From: Dermatemys mawii
Taxonomy: Eukaryota; Chordata; Testudines; Dermatemydidae
Reading direction: 5' to 3'
DNA: 64,000 nucleotides
NCBI GenBank assembly: GCA_007922305.1
Contig: ML677341.1
Span: forward strand, 70,928,421 to 70,992,420
A model generated the notes under the pieces. The model searched no databases. It saw nothing but the letters and a program-made list of their open reading frames with translations, and had not been told where the DNA came from. A program made the position numbers and the translations under genes. How positions within the stretch are numbered: the stretch's first letter is position 1; every line of letters starts with the position of its first letter. This document shows, piece by piece, positions 1-10,589 of this stretch.

Positions 1-297
1 CATTCTGCGTGAGGGAGAGGGTATGGGGGTCTCTGCAGGGAACTGTGACTCCACCACAGCTCTGTATCTTTTGCTGCCTCGTCCCTCCCCCTGCCAAGGC
101 TGCCATCGGGCATAGGGGCACCAGTTTAATCCTAAGTACGGCCCTGCTTGATAAACTTAGACACAGAACAGTGTTTGGACCCACGGCTGGAAATCGGCAC
201 TCAAGAGCAGGCTATAGAGGCTGGCTATTGGATGATTATAAAAACTTGATTGGCAAGTTCCCACAAGCTAGTACTGCACCTTCCTCCCTCTCTGCCT

Positions 298-885
298 TCA
301 GACCTGCAAGGCCCCCAGCTGCTTCTCAGGGGCAGGGTTGCTCTTTTCAGGAACCTCCTTGAATTGCGTGAGGTACATAGCAGCAGCAAAAAGCTGGAGC
401 AGCAGCAGGGCCTGAGCCCCGGCTAGAGCCAGGAAACACCCACTCAGTTCAGAGAGTTGAATCCAGACCCAGGTCTGGAGCAGAAACAAGCTGAGGCCAC
501 CAGCCAGAAGTGAAGCCGAGAGGCCCAGTGCCACAATGGTCACTTCCCAAGCCTCTCTGGTGTTCACACAGTAGGCCTGCATGATTAAAAAGGGGGAGAA
601 GCTACAGAGGACCTGGACAGTGTATACACAGAGCCTTGCCAGCACTAGCTCAACCTGGCCTACCCCCACGTCCATCAGGTCCTTGAATTCTAGGCACTGC
701 AGCTCTCCAGCTGTCTGGTTCCACAGGCAGAAGTTGTAGAAGCCGATCCTTTTGTAGGGAAGGTTGATGATGTTCCCAGCTTCCCACATCAGGGCATACA
801 GCATCAAGAAAAAGGACCCTGCAGCCAGGAGAAGCATGCTCCAATAGAGCTGGCACATCCCCGTTCTCCGCTGCGACAGACCCAT
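298..885 (-). CDS. TMEM140: Transmembrane protein 140
   Basis: Single-exon coding region of 195 residues ending in TGA. An open frame extends a few codons upstream, but the ATG at 885 is chosen: it puts the LMLYALMWEAGN block at residues 27-38, where I recall human TMEM140 having its equivalent LMFYALLWEAGN block. Next comes RIGFYNFCLWN at 46-56, the most diagnostic motif of the family. Four hydrophobic segments are visible at about 13-34, 79-103, 114-141 and 146-172, with a short polar cytosolic-like tail rich in E, K and P. Asn56 in NQT is a possible glycosylation site in the first loop. The family is vertebrate, has no enzymatic motif, and has been reported as interferon-inducible in mammals. 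A splice acceptor (CTCACAACAG, exon start 938) lies 53 bases before the ATG, so a non-coding first exon is expected upstream. No AATAAA is seen between 1 and 298, so the 3' UTR probably runs past the window edge. Confidence 0.9.
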   Translation of the reverse strand: MGLSQRRTGMCQLYWSMLLLAAGSFFLMLYALMWEAGNIINLPYKRIGFYNFCLWNQTAGELQCLEFKDLMDVGVGQVELVLARLCVYTVQVLCSFSPFLIMQAYCVNTREAWEVTIVALGLSASLLAGGLSLFLLQTWVWIQLSELSGCFLALAGAQALLLLQLFAAAMYLTQFKEVPEKSNPAPEKQLGALQV

Positions 886-1089
886 TCTAGTTTCCACACT
901 AGCTCCTCAAGACCACGTAGCGCCCTCCTTGAAGAGGCCTGTTGTGAGACATGAATGGGGAGAGCCCTCAGTTTCAGTGTTCATGCCCAGGAATCCCAGT
1001 GCTTCCTCCAAGCCCAGGTAACGCCCTGACAGAGGAAGTGGTGCTGCCCCTGCTCATGGCTGCTCCACTAGAGGATAATAGCTTACTAG

Positions 1090-1445
1090 TGCTCAGAGAC
1101 TTTGTCAGAAGGGACCATTGTGATCATCAAGTCTGACCTCATGCACACTGCAAGCCACAGAACTCACCCACCCACTCCTTTAAGAGACCTCTCACCTCTG
1201 GCTGAGTTACTGAAATCCTCAAATTTTAATTTATAGACTTCAAGTTAATGCAAAGCCACCATTTCCTCTAGTTTAAACCTACAAGTTACCCCTGTCCCAT
1301 GCTGCAGAGGAAGGTGATAAAGCCCCAGGGTCTCTGCCAGTCTGACTCTGGGGAAAATTCCTTCCCGACCCCAAATCTGGTGATCAGTTAGACCCTGAGA
1401 ATGTGGGCAACACCCACCAGCCAGACACCACAGAAAAAATGCTCT
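1090..1445 (-). repeat. CR1-type LINE 3' fragment
   Basis: The text around gtcagaagggaccattgtgatc and attccttcccgaccccaaat belongs to a CR1-like interspersed repeat that reptile genomes carry in many copies. Read on the minus strand, it ends like other CR1 3' tails (compare 53,000-53,060). No coding frame survives. Confidence 0.6.
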
Positions 1446-3682
1446 GTAGTAACTCAGAGCCGTCCCCAGCTAGTGTCCCACATCCGGCCACTGGAAATTT
1501 TTGCTACTGGCCAGTGGACCACATGCCGTTGTAGGCAGTCCCATCGTACCACTGGTCCCATTGCTAAAGGAGGCAGTTTGGTAGCTGAAGCGATGTGGTC
1601 TGTCATGTGGGCTGAGGAGCCTAAGTTCAAAGGCTGCTGACTGCTTATGTGACAGGCTGTTACACGCACTGTTAGTTTCTTGCATGTGGCAAATAGGGAC
1701 TTTGCTGCCTCTGGAAACAAGCAAGGGAAGAAATGAGCAAATCCAGTGAATTACCCAGGGGAAAATTTAAACATTAAACTAGAAGCAAACAAGATTTCCT
1801 GACCACAGCACCAGGCGACAGATACAAAGGTTAAAATTCCAGCTGCCTGTGAAGTGGGGCTCCAGTTCGAAATGTGACTAGAAATACCCTCGCGGGGTTC
1901 TGTTCTCTCACCAATTCCACAGCCAGTTTGCTCCGGTGACAAGCCAGGAGACGGTCGTTCTACCAGCCAGTCCCACGCATGCCACTGGGATCTGCAGCTC
2001 AGCCTGTGCTCTACCGTGCTCACGTCAGTACCAGTAATGATGATTCTGCAGTGGGAGCTTGGCTGATGATGTATGAGCCAGACCAGAGGCTTTGGCCCTC
2101 TCCCATGGCTCTCCTGGCTGGGCAGAGCTCATCAGAAGACAAACAAGGCTGTAGAAGGAGGAGCTGACACACAGCTCTGTGACGTGAGGACTCAGTCACT
2201 TGTCTGACTGTAAGCCTGCTGGAGGGCTGGCATCTTAGGGCCAGAGGCTGAGGGAACTGAGGAGGCAGCACACTTAAGCTGCTTTAGGGCATTTGCAGTT
2301 TTGCCAGTGCCCACCCCCGCAGGGACGCTGCAAGAACTGGAAAGCATCAGATCCATTTTGTCTCATCTGAAGGCCCAGTGATACGGGACCTTATGGAGAT
2401 GAAGGAGGGGACCAGCGATACCAGAGCACAACCTCTCATTAGAAAGCGACACTCAGTTCACTGTTCCACAACTCCTCCTCCTGTATTTGGGGAGGGAGGG
2501 GGAAGCGGGGAAGACAGGAAACACGCAGAGACACCCGCCATCAGCAGGGGAACTGGAGAGATAAACAACACGCTTCCTCCAGCCACTTGTAAGAGAAGTA
2601 AAAGCACATGGGCCAGGTTCTGACTTTTATGCATGTGTACCTGCCCCCGCCCCAAACTGACTCCCCCCAGGGATGGTCAGCCAAAGGGGGAGGTGGAAAT
2701 TTGGCTTCACAGAAGAAAGAGTATGGTATGGATTGTCTATACCTGTTCAACTCATGCTTTATTGGCCAGGTACCCAGTCACCAAGAAAGTAAAAGTGTCT
2801 CATTGGACAAACATGCCCTCATGCTCCAGTTGATACAGTGCCAATAGTTATGACCATGGTGCATTATTATGGCCTTAATCTGAAAACAAACACTAAAAGA
2901 AGCAGCTCTTAAGCAAAATGGCCCCTGTGAGGAGGAGAGGAGTGAGTGTTGCCAAATTGTTTACTTACAGTGGAACTGTGTGTCTAGCTTACCCATCCGT
3001 GTGTCTAGCTTCAACCTAAAGAGCTCTGTCAGGGTGGGACCTTCCACGTACAAACTTTTCTCTGCTGGACTGGGAGTCAGTTATTAGGCCAGGTAGTTAT
3101 CAAGCTTGATAGTGTGAAAGCCATGGTGTCATTTACTGTAAATGTCTAGATTACCAGCACTGTTTCCTCCCAGGGAAAGCACTTTTACTTTCAGTTCTGG
3201 TGAAAATAAGCATGAATCATGGTAAAACAAACACCAGGAGTGAGATTCCTATTGCCTGAAGTGGAAATTAGGTGCCTACCTCTCTCTCCTGAATCCCAGA
3301 GGAGGGAACTAAATAATCTGACTGTGGCCCCGAGACCCCCAAGGAGACAGGTGCTGTGGGAACCAACCTGCAGTCTCTCTTATTCAGCCTGACTGCTCGG
3401 CAGACTTCTCTGGCGACTTCTCTATTAGCTCCTTGGCTTCCTTTCAGTTTTATTTTTTTGTGTGGCTTGTGGTTTAGGCTGAAAAGCAAAATCAGAGGTA
3501 AAAGGAGAGTTCTCAGTAGACCTACGCAGGGAAAAGGATCAGCAAGAACTACTGCCTCAGCCTCTCAAGAATGATTTGCTGGTTGGTCTGCATGTAGGAT
3601 CAACACGGGACTGGGAGTGAGTTGGGGGCCCACCTACTCTGTGCTTGGCTTGGAACACTTCAGAGAGAGAGAATTTGCCTCT
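1446..3682. other. Intergenic, no gene recognised
   Basis: Both strands contain only short open frames with no recognisable domain. A 13-bp direct repeat (gtgtgtctagctt) occurs twice near 2980-3011. Nothing else supportable. Confidence 0.5.
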
Positions 3683-3693
3683 TCAAGCATAGT

Positions 3694-4027
3694 TACGGGT
3701 AAGATTATGTCATGAAGGTTACGGATTCTGTGACATTTTCCAACCCCAGGGCGGCAGGCTGGATCTGTCAGCCTGTGGAGGCTTTGGAGCTCTGAGCTGC
3801 CGTGGGCAGTGGGGGCCAGGTGTTGGATCTCCTCCTTCTTCAGTGGTGCTCGGGCTCTCTTCCCCGCCTCCCCACATGGGCTTCAGTCCTCTCCCCCGTC
3901 AACCCTATTTTGTAACAGTTCTTTTTAGTAAAAGTCAGGGACAGGTCAGGGCTTCTGGGAATGTTTGTTTATTGCCCGCCACCTGTCCCTGACTTTTATT
4001 AAAAATAACCATGACAAAATCTTAACC
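3694..4027 (-). mobile_element. TIR MITE, GGKTAAGATTWTGTCATG family, copy 1
   Basis: Ends read GGGTAAGATTATGTCATG on the left and, reverse-complemented, GGTTAAGATTTTGTCATGG on the right. The 11-base flank TCAAGCATAGT is present exactly at 3683-3693 and 4028-4038, a target-site duplication. Near the right end an internal palindrome pairs gtcagggacaggtc with its complement. A second copy in the other orientation lies at 53,408-53,969. No coding capacity. Confidence 0.7.
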
Positions 4028-4389
4028 TCAAGCATAGTCCCTCCAGTGTATTCCCTTGGCAGGGCATCCTCCCCGATGTATCCCACACTCAGTTTAACAG
4101 ATCCGCCCTCAGACATTTGGTTCTGGCAAGGAGGACTTCACTGAACTCCACTGGATCCTGCCATCACCACTCCATTGGTGATCATCAGTGAGCAACCCAG
4201 GACAGGTGCTGTCTCGCGTCTCTCAGAGCCTGATGATTATCGCAGCGGGAGGGGATACAGTTAAAGCCTCTAAGCCACAAGTTTTTAAGTGTATCATGGT
4301 GGGACCGCTGTGCTGTGCTCAAGGCTTTGAGCCTGGCTGTAGCACAGGAGGTTCCTGGGAATCAGCACAGGGCTGGAAGCACTGAGGAG

Positions 4390-4505
4390 AGCCCAGGACA
4401 GGGATCTGAACCTGCGTCTCCCAGACAGTGCTCACAGCCAGTAAGAAGGTCTCTACATTAACCAACAGGCCACAAGCCATCTTTCTGCTATTTGACAAAG
4501 GCTTA
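4390..4505 (-). repeat. tRNA-like SINE fragment
   Basis: The plus strand reads gggatctgaacctgcgtctcccagac. Its complement has the gggagacgcaggttcagatccc B-box form of a tRNA-derived SINE head. Borders uncertain; no clear tail. Confidence 0.4.
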
Positions 4506-4884
4506 GCACCTAGGAGGCAGGTAGGTGCCCCTTTCCCTCTCCCCGCCCGGCTCACCCACTCTTGGGAGGCGAAGTGGCCCAGTTCTCTCAGAGTTACCCC
4601 TACACCCTCAATACCTCACTTCTGCTTCCGGACGTTTCTCTTAGAGATCTTCTGGCGAAGCCTGAATGTGCTCCTGCGCTTGTCAGTGGGGTCCAGTGCC
4701 CTGTAACAACCACAACCACAGAAGTGGGTGAAAGCCAGAGCCAGGGGGGTGGGGACTACAGGGAAGGTATGCAGTTGACTAGATTAATAGTTCCCAATTG
4801 ATTTCCATCTGGGACGCCCAGCCACCCTCCCCAAAAGACCTGGTATCTTGCTGCAGCCTGCCCCATCCAAAGGGGGATGAGACT

Positions 4885-4900
4885 GGGGGGGGGGGGGGGG
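4885..4900 (+). repeat. G16 homopolymer
   Basis: Sixteen consecutive G residues followed within 20 bases by an A-rich tract. Prone to length error in sequencing and assembly. Confidence 0.9.
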
Positions 4901-7900
4901 AGACACACCAACAAAAAAAAAATTTGGGGGACTTAGGGTTCTGGGCCCGGTCATGGGGTGGAGCATGAGCTGGGACAGGGAGCAGGTACTTGGCTGGGGG
5001 CCCTGGGAGGGCTGGCGTGGGAGCAGGTGTTGGCCTGGCGGCGTGGGAAGGGCTGGCATGGGAGGGGCCACAGAGGGAACCCCCAGCGGCCCTGCTGTCA
5101 GTACTGCCCTCTGCCCTCACCCCAGTCATATCCCCACCCAACTTCCACCAAGTGTAAAAATAAAAATAGAAACAAAATCTTAAAAATAAAAATCAATGTT
5201 AATTGTCAAAATTCGAACAAAATAAAAGTGGAATTCTGCCAAACCCACCAATGATGGAATGGCCCAAAGTCTTGTCATGGCCCTGATTGGATACACATTA
5301 ATACACCATAGACACGTCTGGCGGCAGGAGGTGGTGAACTACAATGCCCTGTCTGGAACCCGGGTAGCTCTGGGAGAGTAACAATACCAGTAAACTTTAT
5401 TTAAATACCTGTCATTCTGACAATGTACCTACATCAGCACTGAAATGCAGCGGGTGGGGCGGGGCTGCAGCCAGCACTTGTCAATACAGTAGTGCAGGGA
5501 GAATGCCAAGGCAGTGGGGTAAAGCCCTGCTCTGCTGGGAAGAGTCCACAGGGTCTTTGATGGGCCCATAGCACAGAGAGGCTCGCTGTTTTTAAAGTCT
5601 CAGCTGAAGGCCCAACCTCAGCCCCTAAATTCCATGGCATTCAGTGACCGCCAGCCTCCCCTTGATCCCAGTGACGCAGGGCCCCGCTCAGGGGTCGAGG
5701 GGAGGCAGGTTGCACATTGTGTATTCTGGGGCTGTTGGAAGCCAGTTTGGCCCCTGGCACTGTTCAGAGAAGCCCAAAGGGTTGCACTCTGCGTGCCCCA
5801 GCCGCTGTGGCATAGCCAGGATGAAAGAATGCCAGCCACCCCTCCCGCCTCCAGCTGCCCCTGGATGGATGTGTGCAGAGCCAGCTCAGGAGCTGGCAGA
5901 GGCCCCCTGAATGGGGATATTCTGGGGAGCGGGCCTTACAGCTGCTTTAAAGTCCCTTTGTGACAGCAAAGGTGACCCAAAGGAGGACAGGACTGTTCAT
6001 AAATCTCTCCGAAGGACCTCTCGTGGGAAGATGAAAGGCTGAGCTGATCCCATGGGATTTAAACCTGCCTGTGATCGGCGCCGTTCTCTCCCACATAAAG
6101 AGTGTGCACATTCTTCCAAGCCCAGGGAGTGTCAGCTTGGATCCAGGGGAAACACAAAGACAGGAAAGAACTCTGTGTGTGCGTGAGTGCATGCCCGGCC
6201 CACTAGTTCGTCCATCCCCAGAGTCTGCAGCGACTCTGCCTCTCAAAACAGCTGCCTGTCCTGCAGGCAGACAGTAGAGTTCTTCGATATTTAAAGGATG
6301 CCCGAAACAGACACATCAATTACCCTGTCAATATATGCCACTAGCAGCCGTTTTCAGGTGGCCACCATTGGGGCCTGTCATCAGGGATGAGCTCTTCCTT
6401 TCCCGCTCCCATGTGGTAATTCATCAAAAGGCTCTGTCCCTGGTAATCTATCATTCCTATATATCAGCAAGGCCACGGCCCAGCTACCTGCACCAGTAGG
6501 GGGCGGTGGGGAGAGGCTGGCGGTCTTGTCATTTTCTACTGCACCTGCTTGTTCCGTCACTCCCCTGGTCTGCATGGAGGGTGCCCTACTTCAGAGGGGA
6601 GGATGTGAATAAATCAGGCAGCTCTCCAAAAAACCAAGATTGGTTGCCCAGCCCTTTCTTGCCCTGACACTGTGCTCTGGTTCTGGCTTAGACAAGGACA
6701 GCCAAAGGGAGGGTGGGAAACAGAAGGAACAGAGGAAGGAGAGAAAACAATCAGAGCAGAGGAGACATCAGAGAAGAGGAAAAAATACAAGAAGCCTGAA
6801 GAAGATCCATGCTACCAGAAACAGCAGCCCTGCCAGTCCCAGATGGGAGGGCCCGCTCTCAGCTTTAGGACTTGCCAGAAATAACAGAATGACTAACTTG
6901 TCTAACCCACCGTAAGCACTCTGAAAAACTAAACCACAATGAAAAACAAACAAGCAAAGGGGGAGGAAGAAGGGGAAAAGTATCCTGTTTCCTTTGGAAT
7001 TCCAGATTAATTGCCACTCTCCTGAACGTTTCTAGAGCATACCCTAAAATGCTTCCAGATTGCATCTGTTACTCTGGAAGATGTGAACTAGAGCAGCTGT
7101 CCCTCTCCCCCACCACTTGAAATTGAAGAACATTCAGCAGTTCAAACTCCATCTCTTGACATCTGTTTTCCTCTCTGGCCCACACCCTACTCCATTCTGA
7201 CACAGCTGGAGTGTTCTTCTTCACCTCCTGATCCCAGCTAGGTCTTTGCCAAACCATTCTGGGACCTAAGCAGAATCCTGGACTAACTTTTGTTACAGGC
7301 CCATCACCAATCTGTAGAGGGTCCACCTAACAACTAGAGCACTCCTTTGGACCTTTCCAGACTCCTGTTCCCCTTTCAGGAGTCAGATTTGTCATGTATA
7401 GCCCCAAGTTACACCTCACTTCAAAACTACTAAGATCAGACATAAAAATACAAAAGTGCCACAGCCACACTGTTACTGAGAAATTGCCGACTTTCTCATT
7501 TATACCATGTAATTACAAATAAATCAACTGGAATATAAAGTATTCACATTTCAGGGTATTGTATATAGAGCAGTATAAACAAGCCTTTGTCTGTGTGAAA
7601 TTTTAGTTGACTAAACACTGACTGTGCCAGTGTTTATGTTGCCTGTTGTAAAACTAGGCAAATCTCTAGATGAGTTGATGTACCCTCAGGGGTAGGCGTA
7701 TCCCTGGTTGAGAACCACTGAACTAGGGTACAGCTGGTATGTTTACAGTGTGCATAGGTGTGTGTGGAGATAATCTGTAACAGTGGGTATCCTGGTCTGC
7801 ATCCCTATGAGGAGGTGGGTTTAAGGAAATGGCAAGGGGCAGGGAGAGGGAATACACAGGTGTTAAGGTCAACTGTTGATGCTGGGGAATTCATAACTTG

Positions 7901-7990
7901 AGGGGGGGAAATTTTCTGCTGAGCTGAGATTTAGCAGCACTCTCTCTCTCATTATCCAGGCGAGACTTAGATAGTAACATCCTGCTAAAG
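4901..7990. other. Intergenic, no gene recognised
   Basis: Moderately GC-rich, with no convincing exon. A short hAT-like terminus (ggttgagaaccactga) occurs near 7710-7726. Open frames such as 5634-5963 lack domain signatures and codon regularity. Confidence 0.4.
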
Positions 7991-7999
7991 TTAGAGTGA

Positions 8000-8340
8000 C
8001 CAGACGTCCCATTTTTAAAGAGACAGTCCTGTATTTAAGCCCCCCTGCAGGTGTCTCGACTTTTTCTTAAAAATGGGCAAATTGTCCTGTATTTTCTGCC
8101 TCCCCTCGATCAGTACTGGCAAGTCCTGCTGCTGGCCGGATCCCCGCCTGCCAGCCGCCCACTCACTAGTGGGGTTCCAGTGGGTGTGGGGGTGTGGGTG
8201 TGCAAGGCTGAGGTGGAGCGAAGCTGCAGCATGCGGAGCCAGGCCGCTCCCTCAGCACAGCCCCCGCTATGTGCCGGCTCTCGACTAGCAGAGCCCTACC
8301 CCCCGTCCTGTTTCTGACTGGCATTGACTGTGAGCTGTGG
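8000..8340 (+). repeat. GGTGACCAGA-type element, left end and G/C-rich body
   Basis: Begins with gagtgaccagacgtcccatttttaaagagacagtc, the same terminus as the elements at 10.59 and 30.08 kb, followed by a GC-rich segment. No matching right terminus was found, so it looks truncated. Confidence 0.5.
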
Positions 8341-8519
8341 TGTCTGGTAGGCACAGGCTAGGGATGCCAACTCTCTCAGAGATAGACGCCTAAATCCAGA
8401 CTGTAGGGACGTGTTTAGTGCTGCTAGCCATCCATGACCTAGAACCTGCTGCCTGGAGTCGGGCAGCTTAGGCGCCTAAGCCATTTCCTGAGGAAAGGAA
8501 TTAGGTGCCTGCCTCGTTC

Positions 8520-8890
8520 CACACAAAACGGCCAGAGGAATTGCCTGGGAGGTGGGAGACCCCGGTTCAATTCCCCCTTCTCTGTCAGAAGCAGAGAAAA
8601 GGTTTGATCCCCAGCTCTTAGGAGAGGGCTGTAACCGTAGAGCTATGGGCTATTCTCAGGTGGGGCTCTATCAAGATCTGTTGAAGCTGTTCCACTGTGG
8701 AGAAATAATGAAAGAATATAGGAGCCTGGAGCTGGGGTCCCCTGCTTCTCAGGTGGGTGCTCAAAGCCCTGGACTACAAAGTCATTCTCTCTCTCCAGCA
8801 CCATGACTGTTCAAGTGTTTCTCCACAGTGGAACAGTGGGAGACCCCTGCTCAAAGCCTTTCTCCCCCTCTGGCAGAAAGGGAAGTAGTG
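8520..8890 (+). repeat. tRNA-like SINE pair with 19-bp inverted repeat
   Basis: A tRNA B-box-like head (gggagaccccggttcaattcc) begins near 8555, and a related direct copy (gtgggagacccctgctcaaag) follows near 8835. Between them, 8687-8705 and 8818-8836 are perfect 19-base inverted repeats (ctgttccactgtggagaaa). Probably two SINE units joined with local rearrangement. Confidence 0.45.
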
Positions 8891-8899
8891 ACCCTGGGC

Positions 8900-10094
8900 T
8901 TCTCACATCCCACACAAGCACTGTAACCTCTGGGATAAAAGCATAAGATGGACACTTCCACCGCACCCACCCCCTCCCAATTTTGAATAGGACCCAGTCC
9001 AGTAGGCAGTCTCTGAGCACACCTACTGGATTGGGACCCAGGTGTGAGTTAGGCTGCTCAGTGACTGAAAGCTGGTCTTCCCTGGTTCGGTACTCACTCA
9101 GGGGCTTAGGCATCTGCACACATATAGGGAAGCAACAGTGCGTCACATGAGGCAGAGGCAGAACCACAGAGGTGAGGGAACTTTTGTTCTGAAAATGTAG
9201 GTGCAGGTGAGATTAGGTGCCTAAAGGATTCAGTGGGGGTTTTCTGGATCACAGTGGAGCCAACACTGGGACTTAGGTGCCTAAACCCCAGAATTAAATC
9301 CTTTTGTAGATCTGAACCTTAGTGATCATTTGTATCATGAAAACTAAAAATAATGGGGGCTGATTCTGCTCTCAGTTCCTCTGTTTTTTCATGGTTATAA
9401 TACTCCACTGAAATCAATGGTGTTGCTCATGAGTTGCCTTAGTGCAAGAGAAAAATTAGGCTGAGGAGATGTGTCCCTATCGGTGTTCACTTGCTAATAT
9501 CCTAATAGGGAAAAATGCTAATAACCAAATTTTTACTTTCTCCATCAATTCATCTGACATCCTAAAGTAGAAATCTAATCCATTGCACAAAGAGAGAGTG
9601 GAAAGTAGTTTCAGTGCTTCACCTACTCTCTTGAGCCCAATTGCCTATTTCTGTGATTCTTTTCAATCACATTTTTTCCCCACATTTAAAAATGTGTTTT
9701 CGCCCCTCTTGCTGTGTAAAAATCCCATGGAAACAACAAAGGAAGCTGACTCTACAGAGAGTACTGCCAAATTCCCAGAGTAAACAAACAGGGAAAACTG
9801 ACTATGATGAAACTAACTATACCCATAATGCTCTCAAATTAGGAGAGGAATCACAAAGGAATCAAACTGCAAAAAAAAACATATAAATTTCTCCTGGATC
9901 TCTTTCCATTAGACTGATCTTAGGTGTTTGTGTTCCATATATAACAGCAATAGGTAAACAATTCAGACAGAAGTAGGATTTTTAAGTTGATAGTGTCCCT
10001 TTAAAAGACTCAGGAGGGAATGGACTCCTGTGTTTTTCCTGCACACTATAATCTCAAAGAGACTTTGCTCCTAGCCCATCAGCAGGGTACTTAC
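8900..10094. other. Intergenic with old repeat debris
   Basis: Fragments with ttaggtgcctaa motifs (9200-9300) and a palindromic core actgaaatcaatgg (9409-9422) match other short dispersed copies in the window. No gene recognised. Confidence 0.4.
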
Positions 10095-10250
10095 ATGAGG
10101 ATCGCCATTATGCTGATTGCTGAAGCCAAAAAGAAACACCAGCAAGAGGAAGAACTTGAAGTCCCGGTCAGTTGATCCTCTTTAGTACAGTTCAGCCGCT
10201 CTGTTTTGGATAGGGTGGAAGAGCAAAAGTGGAGTCTGTTGGTCTGGAGC
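10095..10250 (-). other. Candidate non-coding first exon of TMEM140
   Basis: On the minus strand a near-perfect donor (CAT|GTAAGTACC, exon end 10095) follows about 150 bases that are not an evident repeat. No in-frame ATG opens a protein there. TMEM140 needs a 5' UTR exon spliced to the acceptor at 938, and this is the best donor I saw upstream. The 5' edge is a guess. An IRF-type motif lies just upstream at 10313-10327. Linking this exon to TMEM140 is inference; it could be a chance donor. Confidence 0.3.
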
Positions 10251-10312
10251 TGTTTGCTTAAGCTGTTAACCTTTGCACTTGCTTAGGTTGTGCGGCTACA
10301 ACATTCTTCAGA

Positions 10313-10327
10313 TTTCACTTTCACTTT
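10313..10327 (-). promoter_or_regulatory. ISRE/IRF-element-like motif
   Basis: The minus strand reads AAAGTGAAAGTGAAA, containing a perfect GAAANNGAAA core. That is the IRF/ISGF3 binding pattern found at interferon-stimulated promoters. It sits about 60-220 bases upstream of the candidate first exon of TMEM140, whose mammalian relative is interferon-inducible. A 10-base core is expected by chance now and then in 64 kb, so position is the main support. Confidence 0.35.
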
Positions 10328-10589
10328 GACTATTTGGGACTTCCCACACAATAATTTTTCTGGGTCATGACTGTTAACCCTATTGTTAACTAATTTATAA
10401 AACAAATTTTGCATGTAGCTGGACCGCACAGGCAGATTTACATTTATTTCCACAGTTGCTACTAAAAACAAGCTTACTTACTAAGAGTAAAGCAGGGTTT
10501 CACTAGAAGCTTTTGACAGTATAGCAATGTCAGTTATGGCTGTGATGCTTTTACAACTTTTCTATACCAGCAAAAGCTCTAGTTTAGAT

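Noticed and set aside
5634..5963. 109-codon plus frame
   Set aside because: Overlapping open frames in other registers, no splice sites around it, no domain.
8540..8620. tRNA gene
   Set aside because: Has a B-box-like ggttcaattcc but no cloverleaf or A box at the right spacing; reads as SINE debris.
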